NCBI RefSeq assembly: GCF_000758305.1
Contig: NZ_CP009458.1
Span: 310,001 to 374,000, forward strand
Origin: Cedecea neteri
Lineage (GTDB): Bacteria; Pseudomonadota; Gammaproteobacteria; Enterobacterales; Enterobacteriaceae
DNA: 64,000 nucleotides
Reading direction: 5' to 3'
The notes under the pieces were generated by a model. It was given only the letters and a program-made list of their open reading frames with translations. It did not search any database and was not told where the DNA came from. The position numbers and the translations under genes were made by a program. Within the stretch, counting starts at the first letter, position 1, and each line of letters opens with the position of its first letter. This document shows positions 7,837 through 16,498 of the stretch, in pieces.

Positions 7837-9000
7837 TTAAAACGCCTGCCAGTGTTCCTCTTCTCTTTTTAACGCCCTGCGCGGAGCAAGCTGAGGCGAC
7901 AATATTACGCTCGCCTCATCGCTTTCACCCAGGTGCAGGCTGCTGGTTCTTTTTTCCAGCTCGAACACTTGTTTATTCAGCACTTCTGAAGATCCGGCTA
8001 GCTCTTCCACCACCGCCACGTTCCCCTGGGTGACTTTCTCCAGCTCGGAGAGCGCCGTGGTAATTTGCTGAATACCTTTTTCCTGTTCATTGGTGGAGAT
8101 AAAAATATGCCCCATCAGCGCGTCGATATTTTCTGAACCGGAAACAATATCCTTCATATTTCTTTCCGCTTCGGAGACCAGGCTCGCGCCCTGCAGGACA
8201 TTTTGGTTGGTGATATCAATCAAAGACTTAATGTTCTTGGCCGACTCGGAGCTTTTGTGCGCCAGGTTCCTGACTTCACCGGCCACCACCGCAAAGCCTT
8301 TGCCGTGTTCCCCGGCACGAGCGGCTTCCACCGCGGCGTTCAGCGCCAGGATATTGGTCTGGAACGCAATGCTGTCGATGATGGTGATAATTTCCGTCAT
8401 CTTATTGGCACAATCGGTTATCGAAGTCATGTTGCTGGTTAGCTTCTGCATCAGGTCGCTGCCGTGGTTGGCTGAACGATGCGCGCCGCTGGTGATGTCG
8501 CTCAGCTCGCGAGTGCTGTCGGCATTGTTTTTTGTCCCGGCGGAAATCTGTTCCATGCTCGATGCCGTCTGAATGAGCATCGCCGACTGCTGCTCGGTTT
8601 TCACCGACAGCGTGGCGCTTTGGTGCGCCAGGCTTTCCGAAAGCGCTTTGGCCGACTGGGACGACTTGCGAATATCCATTACCAGGGTAGTAATTTCGGC
8701 GGAAAGCGTATTTATGCCCGGGATCAATCGTCCGGCGCAATTATTACCAAACTCAGGAATATGGACCGATAAATTTCCGGAATTTATTTCATCAATACTG
8801 CGTTTAACGTTATTAATGGGCCGTACAAGATATATCGTCATATACGTCCACAGAGAGAATAGTAAGACAACCCAGGCAATATTAAGCATGGCTAAAATAA
8901 GCACACTGGCTGATAAAGTAAATGCTAAGAAATCTATAACTAAAAAGGATATTGCCAAAAAATAGACAATAACGCTTCGAACGCTGGCATTCTTAAGCAT
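7837..9000 (-). CDS. Short chemoreceptor lacking a periplasmic domain, with C-terminal HWQAF tether
   Basis: A 387-aa methyl-accepting protein. Residues about 10-60 are two back-to-back hydrophobic helices with almost no periplasmic loop, then a HAMP-like segment (VRPINNVKRSIDEINSGNLSVHI) and a full signalling hairpin with the IAFQTNILALNAAVEAARAGE tip. The last residues are EEHWQAF; a terminal xWxxF pentapeptide after a flexible arm is the docking site for the CheR methyltransferase and CheB in receptors such as Tsr (family knowledge). Without an external sensor it may read membrane, energy or cytoplasmic cues, or serve as a methylation helper for the neighbouring receptor that lacks the tether (inference). 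Confidence 0.9.
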   Translation of the reverse strand: MLKNASVRSVIVYFLAISFLVIDFLAFTLSASVLILAMLNIAWVVLLFSLWTYMTIYLVRPINNVKRSIDEINSGNLSVHIPEFGNNCAGRLIPGINTLSAEITTLVMDIRKSSQSAKALSESLAHQSATLSVKTEQQSAMLIQTASSMEQISAGTKNNADSTRELSDITSGAHRSANHGSDLMQKLTSNMTSITDCANKMTEIITIIDSIAFQTNILALNAAVEAARAGEHGKGFAVVAGEVRNLAHKSSESAKNIKSLIDITNQNVLQGASLVSEAERNMKDIVSGSENIDALMGHIFISTNEQEKGIQQITTALSELEKVTQGNVAVVEELAGSSEVLNKQVFELEKRTSSLHLGESDEASVILSPQLAPRRALKREEEHWQAF

Positions 9001-9207
9001 AGATAATCCTGTGCGAGACTTGGGCGGGTATATTATTTATTACCTGGATTTATGGAAAAGCCATCTTATAAAATAAATCAGCGTTTAATCCCGACATAAG
9101 CCAACTGAAAAGATTTTAAATCCGCACTTTTCGTTTAAGAACGACGCCTTTCTGAATATATCCGTGACGTTACGACAAAGTCACTTTATTCCATGCCTCA
9201 GCAAGTT

Positions 9208-9224
9208 ACTTGCATTTTGAAAGT
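9208..9224. promoter_or_regulatory. Candidate HxlR operator
   Basis: The 17-bp imperfect palindrome ACTTGCATTTTGAAAGT (arms ACTT-N-CA and TG-N-AAGT) lies 48 bp before the HxlR start codon, in a 272-bp gap between divergent genes. Autoregulation through such a dyad is common in HxlR proteins; binding here is inferred from symmetry and position. Confidence 0.4.
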
Positions 9225-9272
9225 CACTATGCCAATTTGTCGCCAGACGCTAACCCGTAATCGGATCGATCC

Positions 9273-9815
9273 ATGAAAAACGAACCTCTGTGCAGCGCTC
9301 CCTGCCCCATTGCCCGAAGCCTCGGCCGTATCGGCGACAGCTGGAGCATCATGATCCTGCGGGATGCCCTGGCCGGTTTTACCCGCTTCGATGAGTTTCA
9401 GAAGAGCAGCAACGTGGCGCCCAATATTCTTTCGCGCCGCCTGAAAGAGCTGGTTGATGACGGCTTACTGGAGAAGGTTTGCTACAGCAGCTCGCCGCCG
9501 CGCTACGAATATCACCTCACCCAAAGCGGGCGTGATTTCCGGATGGTGATTCTGGCGCTGGCGGAATGGGGCAACCGCCACTTCGCACCCGAAGGGCGGC
9601 AGATGCAGCTGGTCGAGCGCGAAACCCAGCGCCCGGTAGAGCCGATTCTCACCGATAAAGAAACCGGTGAGCCGATTGAGCCCGGAAAATACGCCATGGT
9701 GCCGGGCCCGGCAGCCTCACCGATGATGAAATATCGCCACGACTACCTGCAGCGAAAGCATGCCGGCGACGCCGGGCTTAAATTCCAGCCAGAACCGTAC
9801 AGAGAACCCCTGTGA
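9273..9815 (+). CDS. HxlR-family winged-helix regulator
   Basis: A 180-aa protein with a winged helix at residues about 8-110 (CPIARSLGRIGDSWSIMILRDALAGFTRFDEFQ ... APNILSRRLKELVDDGLLEK). Cysteines 7 and 11 precede the first helix; a conserved N-terminal Cys makes several HxlR members (YodB, HypR) redox or electrophile sensors, so a quinone, aldehyde or oxidant signal is possible (inference). A longer-than-usual tail (about 70 residues) follows the domain. The stop overlaps the start of the HlyD gene (TGATG), making it the first gene of a four-gene run regulator-HlyD-MFS-FabF. Confidence 0.88.
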   Translation: MKNEPLCSAPCPIARSLGRIGDSWSIMILRDALAGFTRFDEFQKSSNVAPNILSRRLKELVDDGLLEKVCYSSSPPRYEYHLTQSGRDFRMVILALAEWGNRHFAPEGRQMQLVERETQRPVEPILTDKETGEPIEPGKYAMVPGPAASPMMKYRHDYLQRKHAGDAGLKFQPEPYREPL

Positions 9816-10858
9816 TGAACGCCGCCCATAAGAAAAAATTGATTACGCTGACCGTGCTTGGTGCAGCCGTGCTGGCGGCCGCAGGCTATGGCGCATGGTG
9901 GTGGCACAGCGGGCGTTTTATTCAGTCTACCGACGACGCCTACATCGGCGGGGATATCAGCGCTATTTCAACCAAAGTCTCCGGCTACATTCAGCAAATT
10001 GCGGTGCAGGACAACACGGCGGTGAAAAAAGGCGATCTGCTGATCCGCATTGACGATCGTGATTACCAGGCTGCGCTGGCGAAAGCCCTCGGCGAAGTTG
10101 CCGCCCAGCAGGCTGCCCTCGCAGACATCGCCGCGACGCGCCAGCTACAGCAGGCGACGATTGAAGGTTCAACGGCTTCCTTAGCGGCAGCGGCGGCGGC
10201 AACGGACAAAACGGCCAACGACAACCGCCGCTATAACGCCCTGGAAGCCTCAAGCGCCATTTCAGCCCAGATACGCGACAACGCTTCGGCGGATTATCGC
10301 CGGGCGCGAGCGGAACAAAGCAAAGCCCTGGCCGACAAAGCCGTGGCCCAGCGCCAGCTCGCGGTGCTTGATGCCCGTGAAAAACAAACCCAGGCCGCGC
10401 TGGAACAGGCGCAGGCTAACCTGGCGATGGCGAAGCTGAATCTCAGCTATACCGAAATTCGCGCCCCGTTCGACGGTGTGATCGGCAACCGCCGCGCGTG
10501 GACGGGTTCCTTTGTGGCTAGCGGCACACAATTGCTCTCGCTGGTACCTTCTCAGGGGCTTTGGGTCGATGCCAACTTCAAGGAAAACCAGCTGGCACAC
10601 ATGCGGGCCGGTTTGCCGGTGACCGTGGTGGCCGACGTGCTGCCGAACCACACCTTTAAAGGCCACATTGCCAGCGTCTCTCCGGCGACCGGCTCCCGGT
10701 TCAGCATTCTTCCGGCGGAAAACGCCACGGGAAACTTCACCAAAATCGTTCAGCGGGTTCCGGTGCGGATCGCGCTGGAAGGTGACGGCGCAAAACTGGA
10801 TGTACTTCGCCCTGGCCTGTCGGTCATCGTCACCGTCGATCAAAAGAGCACGCGATGA
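9815..10858 (+). CDS. HlyD/EmrA-type membrane fusion protein
   Basis: A 347-aa periplasmic adaptor; start at ATG 9815 (a GTG one codon earlier is also possible). One N-terminal membrane helix (residues about 9-29), then the barrel-lipoyl segment STDDAYIGGDISAISTKVSGYI with VKKGDLLIRIDDRDY, an Ala/Gln-rich helical hairpin (about 85-190), and the returning LNLSYTEIRAPFDGVIGNR strand typical of EmrA/VceA proteins. It should link the inner-membrane exporter encoded next to an outer-membrane channel such as TolC. Its last 4 bp (ATGA) overlap the start of the MFS gene, implying translational coupling. Confidence 0.92.
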   Translation: MNAAHKKKLITLTVLGAAVLAAAGYGAWWWHSGRFIQSTDDAYIGGDISAISTKVSGYIQQIAVQDNTAVKKGDLLIRIDDRDYQAALAKALGEVAAQQAALADIAATRQLQQATIEGSTASLAAAAAATDKTANDNRRYNALEASSAISAQIRDNASADYRRARAEQSKALADKAVAQRQLAVLDAREKQTQAALEQAQANLAMAKLNLSYTEIRAPFDGVIGNRRAWTGSFVASGTQLLSLVPSQGLWVDANFKENQLAHMRAGLPVTVVADVLPNHTFKGHIASVSPATGSRFSILPAENATGNFTKIVQRVPVRIALEGDGAKLDVLRPGLSVIVTVDQKSTR

Positions 10859-12417
10859 GCACCGCCCAGGCCGCACCGATGCCGCAGGGCATCTCTATGC
10901 CAATGGCAAAAAAGATCTTCGCCTTTGCCAGCATGTGCGTCGGGATGTTTATTGCGCTGATTGATATCCAAATCGTCTCCGCGTCGCTGCGGGATATCGG
11001 CGGCGGCCTTTCGGCGGGGGATGATGAAACCGTCTGGGTACAGACCAGCTACCTGATCGCCGAGATCATTATCATTCCGCTGTCCGGCTGGCTGGCGCGG
11101 GTGATGTCCACGCGCTGGCTGTTTGCCGCCTCGGCGGCAGGCTTCACCCTGATGAGCCTGCTTTGCGGCTGGGCGTGGAATATTCAAAGCATGATTGCCT
11201 TCCGTGCCCTGCAGGGGCTGGCGGGCGGCTCGATGATCCCGCTGGTGTTTACCACCGCCTTCGCTTTTTTCCAGGGCAAACAGCGCGTTATTGCCGCCGC
11301 GACCATCGGCGGCCTGGCCTCGCTGGCTCCGACGCTTGGCCCCACCGTCGGCGGCTGGATCACCGAGAACTTCAACTGGCACTGGCTGTTCTTTATCAAC
11401 GTCATCCCAGGAATTTACATCGCCGTTGCCGTGCCGCTGCTGGTGAAGGTGGATAGCCCTGATTTCTCGCTGCTGCGCGGCGCGGACTATTTCAGTATTT
11501 TGCTGCTGGCAGCCTCGCTCGGCTGCCTGGAATATACGCTGGAAGAAGGCCCGCGCTGGGGCTGGTTTGACGACAACACCATCGCCACAACCGGCTGGAT
11601 AGCGCTGATATGCGGCATCGCCTTTATTATTCGAACGCTGCGCCACGCCCAGCCGGTAATGGATCTCCGGGCGCTCAAGGACAGAACCTTTAGCCTCGGC
11701 TGCTATTTTTCGTTTATGGCCGGGGTGGGCATTTTCGCCACGATCTATTTAACGCCGCTGTATCTCGGCACCGTTCGCGGTTTTAGCGCGCTGGAAATCG
11801 GTCTGGCGGTGTTTTCCACCGGCCTGTTCCAGGTGATGTCGATTCCCTTTTATTCCTGGCTGGCAAACCGCGTGGATCTCCGCTGGCTGCTGATGGCCGG
11901 GCTGGTCGGCTTTGCTATTTCGATGTACAGCTTCGTGCCGATCACCCACGACTGGGGCGCGGACCAACTGCTGCTGCCGCAGGCGTTTCGTGGTCTTGCA
12001 CAGCAGTTTGCCGTTGCGCCAACGGTGACGTTAACGCTGGGTAGCCTGCCGCCCGCGCGGCTTAAGCTTGCCTCCGGCCTGTTCAATTTAATGCGTAACC
12101 TCGGCGGCGCTATCGGTATTGCGCTGTGCGGCACGGTGTTGAATGACAGAACCAACCTGCACTACAGCCGCCTGGCCGACCATCTCAATACCGCTAATCT
12201 CGCGATGACGGATTTTGTCCAGCGCAGCGCCGCCAGCCTGACCGCGCAGGGGTTATCCCCGGATGCCGCCACCAGCGGGGCGTTAAAAAATTTGTCTGCC
12301 CTGGCGTTGCGTGAGGCACGAACTCAGGCGTTTTCGGATGCTTTTTACCTGATCATGATAGGTTTTTTGATTGCTGCGATGCTGGTTCCGTTAATGAAAA
12401 AGCCGCAGCCACACTGA
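10855..12417 (+). CDS. EmrB-type MFS exporter (DHA2, 14 helices)
   Basis: A 520-aa inner-membrane transporter with about 14 hydrophobic helices. It carries IDIQIVSASLRDIGGGL in helix 1, VQTSYLIAEIIIIPLSGWL, and motif C-like GPTVGGWITENFNWHWLFFINVIPG, all typical of EmrB/FarB pumps that work with an EmrA-type adaptor. It should export hydrophobic weak acids, uncouplers, fatty acids or antibiotics with proton exchange (family knowledge). It is translationally coupled to the adaptor gene and 15 bp ahead of a FabF-like gene, so all four genes are likely co-transcribed. Confidence 0.92.
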   Translation: MSTAQAAPMPQGISMPMAKKIFAFASMCVGMFIALIDIQIVSASLRDIGGGLSAGDDETVWVQTSYLIAEIIIIPLSGWLARVMSTRWLFAASAAGFTLMSLLCGWAWNIQSMIAFRALQGLAGGSMIPLVFTTAFAFFQGKQRVIAAATIGGLASLAPTLGPTVGGWITENFNWHWLFFINVIPGIYIAVAVPLLVKVDSPDFSLLRGADYFSILLLAASLGCLEYTLEEGPRWGWFDDNTIATTGWIALICGIAFIIRTLRHAQPVMDLRALKDRTFSLGCYFSFMAGVGIFATIYLTPLYLGTVRGFSALEIGLAVFSTGLFQVMSIPFYSWLANRVDLRWLLMAGLVGFAISMYSFVPITHDWGADQLLLPQAFRGLAQQFAVAPTVTLTLGSLPPARLKLASGLFNLMRNLGGAIGIALCGTVLNDRTNLHYSRLADHLNTANLAMTDFVQRSAASLTAQGLSPDAATSGALKNLSALALREARTQAFSDAFYLIMIGFLIAAMLVPLMKKPQPH

Positions 12418-12432
12418 TATTTCAGGAGAATA

Positions 12433-13719
12433 ATGATGGGCGTTTCAGCGAAAAGGATTGTAGTCACGGGCATGGGTATCGTCAGCCCGCTGGGCTGTGG
12501 CGTGCAGCATGTCTGGCAGTCGCTGCTGGCGGGAAAATCCGGCATCTCGGCACTGGACGAGAAAATCGTAGAGGATATTCCCTGCAAAGTGGCCGGCCAG
12601 GTGCCGTCCGTTGAACAGGATCCTGAGCACGGCTTTGATCCGCTGGCGACGATCCCCGCCAAAGAGCGTAAAAAGATGGATCGGTTCATTGAGTTTGCGC
12701 TGGTTGCCGCCCATGAAGCGCTGGCACAAGCTGACTGGTCTCCGGCTTCGCAGGAAGAGAAAGATCGTACCGCGACGGTGATTGCCACCGGGATCGGCGG
12801 CTTCGGCGAAATCGCCAACGCCGTGCACACCACGGACGAACGCGGGCCGCGCCGCCTGTCACCGTTTACTATTCCTTCTTTTCTCGCCAACCTCGCCGCC
12901 GGGCATGTGTCCATCGCACACGGATTTCGCGGGCCGATTGGTGCCCCGGTCACCGCCTGCGCCGCCGGAGCCCAGGCGATTGGCGATGCCGCCCGCCTGA
13001 TCCGCAGCGGCGAGGCCGATATTGCCCTTTGCGGCGGTGCAGAAGCGGCCATTCACCGCGTCAGCCTGGCCGGATTTGCCGCCGCTCGCGCGCTGTCTAC
13101 GGCCTCCAACGACACCCCTGAAGCCGCCTCACGGCCGTTCGACCGCGACCGGGACGGCTTTGTGATGGGCGAAGGCGCCGGGCTTATCGTGATCGAATCC
13201 CTGGAACACGCGCTGGCTCGTGGCGCAACGCCGCTGGCTGAGCTGGTCGGCTACGGTACCAGCGCCGATGCCTGGCATTTGACCGCCGGACCGGAAGACG
13301 GCAACGGCGCAAGGCGAGCAATGGAGGCGGCCTTTCGCCAGGCCGGTATTACAGCCACCGATATTGACCATATCAATGCGCACGCAACATCGACGCAGGT
13401 CGGCGACAAAGGAGAGCTGGCGGCAATTAAAGCGCTTTTCGGTACGCATCCGGTAGCGGTGACGTCGACAAAATCCGCCACTGGTCACCTGCTGGGCGCG
13501 GCGGGCGGCATCGAGGCTATCTTTACCATTCAGGCATTGCGTGACCAGGTTGTGCCGCCGACGCTGAATTTGCATCACCCCGATGAAGAGGCGGCCGGGC
13601 TGGATTTGGTGGCGCTTACTGCCCGGCCACAGGCGCTGCGTTATGCGCTGTCGAACGGGTTTGGTTTTGGCGGTGTAAATGCGAGCCTGCTGTTGAAACG
13701 CTGGGAATCAGGAGAATAA
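12433..13719 (+). CDS. FabF-like 3-oxoacyl-ACP synthase in an efflux operon
   Basis: A 428-aa condensing enzyme of the KAS II type. The catalytic triad is intact: Cys176 in VTACAAGA, His317 in NAHATST, and His352 in the KSATGHLLGAAGG loop with Lys347. The GFGFGGVNASL tail is also present. AGGAG precedes both the first ATG (12433) and a second at 12436. The housekeeping fabF normally lies with acpP-fabD-fabG, so this is a second copy whose role is tied to the HxlR-EmrAB genes upstream. It may alter acyl chains during exposure to the exported compound, or replace an inhibited FabF/FabB in the manner of a target-bypass resistance enzyme (inference). Confidence 0.9.
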   Translation: MMGVSAKRIVVTGMGIVSPLGCGVQHVWQSLLAGKSGISALDEKIVEDIPCKVAGQVPSVEQDPEHGFDPLATIPAKERKKMDRFIEFALVAAHEALAQADWSPASQEEKDRTATVIATGIGGFGEIANAVHTTDERGPRRLSPFTIPSFLANLAAGHVSIAHGFRGPIGAPVTACAAGAQAIGDAARLIRSGEADIALCGGAEAAIHRVSLAGFAAARALSTASNDTPEAASRPFDRDRDGFVMGEGAGLIVIESLEHALARGATPLAELVGYGTSADAWHLTAGPEDGNGARRAMEAAFRQAGITATDIDHINAHATSTQVGDKGELAAIKALFGTHPVAVTSTKSATGHLLGAAGGIEAIFTIQALRDQVVPPTLNLHHPDEEAAGLDLVALTARPQALRYALSNGFGFGGVNASLLLKRWESGE

Positions 13720-13723
13720 CAGG

Positions 13724-14006
13724 ACCCTCACCCCGGCCCTCTCCCTGGAAGGGAGAGGGGGAAAACCTAAGGGAAATCTATGCTCGATCCAGTCCCCCTC
13801 GCCCCTCCGGGGAGAGGGCGAAAACCGAAGGGAAATGTCTGCTCGATCCAGTCCCTCTCATCCCTCCGGGGAGAGAGGGAAAACTGACGGGAAATGTCTG
13901 CTCGATCCAGTCCCCTCGCCCCTCCGGGGAGAGGGCGAAAACCAAAAGTGCATTTATGCTCGATCCAGTCCCCTCGCCCCTTTGGGGAGAGGGTTAGGGT
14001 GAGGGG
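13724..14006. repeat. Tandem array of about 58/59-bp hairpin units inside a palindromic element
   Basis: The whole gap between the fabF-like stop and the lysR stop is repetitive. GCTCGATCC recurs at 13782, 13841, 13900 and 13958 (spacing 59, 59, 58). Each unit contains a CCCCTCCGGGG-type hairpin core with CCCTC/GAGGG arms. The outer ends, CCCTCACCCCGGCCCTCTCC near 13725 and the complementary GGAGAGGGTTAGGGTGAGGG near 13986-14006, form one long inverted pair. So a single palindromic intergenic repeat seems to have grown by internal duplication. Similar single CCCTC...GAGGG hairpins occur near 43998-44031 and 63636-63660. It could act as a bidirectional terminator or mRNA stabiliser. Confidence 0.8.
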
Positions 14007-14906
14007 CTATCGCAACTCATCAGCCTCAAACGCCTGCTTCAGCCACGCCCTGACCTGCCCCACATCCTCTCTCCGTGCCTTTTCGTGGCTGGTCACAAAA
14101 TAGTAGTTCGCCCCAGGCAGCGCGCCCGGCAGCGCAATATGCAACAAGCCCTGCTGCAGAGCCCGGCGAATCAGCAGCTCGCTTGCCAGCAGGATCCCCT
14201 GCCCGGCGATTGCCGCCTGAATCGCATGGGTTTCGTCGTCAAAATGAATACCGCCCTGCACATCCAAATCTTCAGGCCCAAAGACCGATTTCCAGTGCTG
14301 CCAGCTCGGTTCGGGGCTGGGCACATGCCGGTTATCAATATGAAAAAGCGTCATCCCCGGCAGATCCTTCACGCTCCTGAGCTTTAGCTGCGGGCTTGCC
14401 ACCAGCACAAAGCTGTCGCTATGCAGCAGCGTGCTGTCGAGAGATTCGTCGGCCTGCATGCTGTAACGCACGGCGCAGTCCGCCATTTTGCCGTGGAGAT
14501 CGGCCAGCGCTACGCCGCTGTGAAAGCGCAGCTCCAGCGAGGGATGCTGCTGATGTAAAGACGGTAAACGCGGCACCAGCCAGTTGGTCAGAAAATTCGA
14601 GGTAGTACTGAGCGTGAGCGTGCCGGGGTGAGAGATCGTGGCGATAGACTCAACGGCCTCGCGCAGCATGGTGAACATGTTCCCGGAGGCGCGGAACAAG
14701 ATCTCCCCTGCGGCAGTCAGCGCTACGCCACGAGCAGAGCGGGTGAATAACCGCTGCTCCAGCGAATCTTCCAGCAGGCGTATTTGGTGGCTGATGGCGG
14801 TGGGCGTCACGCCAATTTCTTCCGCAGCCGCTTTAAAGCTAGAGTGGCGGGCCACGGCATCAAAGGCACGAATGGCCGTGAGTGGCGGGAGTCGGCGACT
14901 TTTCAT
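14007..14906 (-). CDS. LysR-family regulator (GcvA-like)
   Basis: A 299-aa protein if it starts at the ATG at 14906; an ATG at 14957 gives 17 more residues and neither has a convincing ribosome site. The N-terminal helix-turn-helix (LTAIRAFDAVARHSSFKAAAEEIGVTPTAISHQIRLLEDSL) and the effector domain (about 90-295) closely follow GcvA/AmpR-type LysR proteins. It is divergent from the MFS gene at 15037, which is its likely target. Its stop abuts the hairpin array at 13724-14006. Confidence 0.88.
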   Translation of the reverse strand: MKSRRLPPLTAIRAFDAVARHSSFKAAAEEIGVTPTAISHQIRLLEDSLEQRLFTRSARGVALTAAGEILFRASGNMFTMLREAVESIATISHPGTLTLSTTSNFLTNWLVPRLPSLHQQHPSLELRFHSGVALADLHGKMADCAVRYSMQADESLDSTLLHSDSFVLVASPQLKLRSVKDLPGMTLFHIDNRHVPSPEPSWQHWKSVFGPEDLDVQGGIHFDDETHAIQAAIAGQGILLASELLIRRALQQGLLHIALPGALPGANYYFVTSHEKARREDVGQVRAWLKQAFEADELR

Positions 14907-15036
14907 GAATGAATTTAACTCATCCTTTGCTGAATAATATGATTTTGATTGCACCATAAATAAAGGCGTAGCCTGTTATTCAGGCTCATCAAATGATGAA
15001 AATGATTCATCACAGAGAAAATAGCAGGAAACGTCG

Positions 15037-16380
15037 ATGACACAAACATATGCGATACCCACCGCCGGGCAATTTCGCGCTTTATTCGCCCCTGGTATTG
15101 CGCAGGCGCTGATCGCGCTGGACTACGCGATTGTCTACGTCGCGCTCCCCACGCTGGCGCAGGATCTGAATCTTTCCCTCGGCGAGATGCAGTGGGTCGT
15201 TTCCCTGTATGGCCTGACGTTTGCCGCCCTCTTGCTGGCGGGCGGTAGCCTTTGCGACCGGTTGGGAGCACGCCGGATGTTCAGCCTCGGCATGGCGCTG
15301 TTTTTGCTTTCATCGGTAGCTGGCGGACTGGCTCAGAGCGGCGCGCTGCTGCTTATCGCCCGCGGCGGGCAAGGGATGGCGGCGGCGTTGTTGCAGCCTG
15401 CGGTGCTGGCGCTGATGGCACAGCGGTTTCATGGCGAGGCGCACCGGCGGGCGCTGGCGATATGGAGCGCCATCGGCGCGCTGGGTCTGGTTGCAGGCGT
15501 GATGCTGGGCGGCGTCCTGGCCGCGCTGGACTGGCGAACCATTTTCTTTATTAACATTCCGCCGGGGTTGCTTGCACTGTGGCTGGTTCGCCGGGATTAT
15601 CTCCCGCTCAGCACACAGGGCGAAAAACAGCGGACGGGCATCGGGTCACTGGTCGGCTGCTTCGCCGCCGGGACGCTGGTCTGGGCGCTGATGCGCTATG
15701 GCGAAACCGGGCAGCCTGACTATGTTGCCAACCGCTTCGCCGTTGCCATGGGGCTCCTGTTCCTTCTGCACGAACGCTACGCCTCTCAGCCTTTACTGAC
15801 CCGCTCGCTTCGCGCTCTGCCGGGCCTGCAAACGGGCTGGCTCAGCAGCGCCTGCTATATGGCAAGCGTGGGGAGCCAGTTTTATGCCATGACCCTGCTC
15901 TGGCAGCAGACGCTGCAGCAGGATGCCGTTACCACCGGGCTGATGTTCACGCCGCTCGCGCTGTTGATTGTGGCCGGCAATACGCTGTTCACCCGCCTGA
16001 CTGCCCGGTACGCCAGCGCCACAGTTTTGGCCGTCGGGTTTGCCTGTTCGGCGCTGGGGTTGTGGCTGCTGTCCGCTGGGTTAACATCGCCGCTTTCTGC
16101 GGTCTTTATCAGCGGTATCGCCTTAAGCGGGCTTGGCCACGGGCTCATCTTCCCGGCGATGTTCGCCGTGGGGCTGTCATCCACTCCGCTGGCCCAACAG
16201 GGGCGCGCCAGCGCGTTGATGGCCACCAGCCAGTATATGGCCGGGGCCATGATGCTGGCGGTGCTGTCTGTCGTACTTGGGCAGGCTCCCGATATAACGC
16301 AGTGGGCAACGGCCTTCCGGCTGCTGGGCGCTGCCGCTTTGGCAGGTATGCTGATTGCGGCATGCCAGAAAGCGAGTTAA
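15037..16380 (+). CDS. MFS transporter (DHA2-like drug exporter)
   Basis: A 447-aa membrane protein with about 12-14 helices. It shows LDYAIVYVALPTLAQDLNLS in the first helix region (the DHA2 opening), GGSLCDRLGARRMF as motif A, and a motif C-like GVMLGGVLAALDWRTIFFINIPPG. These features place it with QacA/SmvA/EmrB-type exporters, but no adaptor gene accompanies it. The divergent LysR gene is the probable regulator. The substrate is not inferable. Confidence 0.88.
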   Translation: MTQTYAIPTAGQFRALFAPGIAQALIALDYAIVYVALPTLAQDLNLSLGEMQWVVSLYGLTFAALLLAGGSLCDRLGARRMFSLGMALFLLSSVAGGLAQSGALLLIARGGQGMAAALLQPAVLALMAQRFHGEAHRRALAIWSAIGALGLVAGVMLGGVLAALDWRTIFFINIPPGLLALWLVRRDYLPLSTQGEKQRTGIGSLVGCFAAGTLVWALMRYGETGQPDYVANRFAVAMGLLFLLHERYASQPLLTRSLRALPGLQTGWLSSACYMASVGSQFYAMTLLWQQTLQQDAVTTGLMFTPLALLIVAGNTLFTRLTARYASATVLAVGFACSALGLWLLSAGLTSPLSAVFISGIALSGLGHGLIFPAMFAVGLSSTPLAQQGRASALMATSQYMAGAMMLAVLSVVLGQAPDITQWATAFRLLGAAALAGMLIAACQKAS

Positions 16381-16498
16381 CCAAGGAGAACCTGCGCGGG
16401 GAAAGGAGAGAGATTCGGACCGGATGAATGCTACATTTATACTAACTGTTTAATTCTTCTCCCTTATCATCAAATTTTCCCGCGTTAAGGATCCCGTT

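Noticed and set aside
13724..14006. CRISPR array
   Set aside because: Repeats and intervening sequence are both conserved between units, the units are hairpins of about 58/59 bp with no unique spacers, and no cas gene is near.
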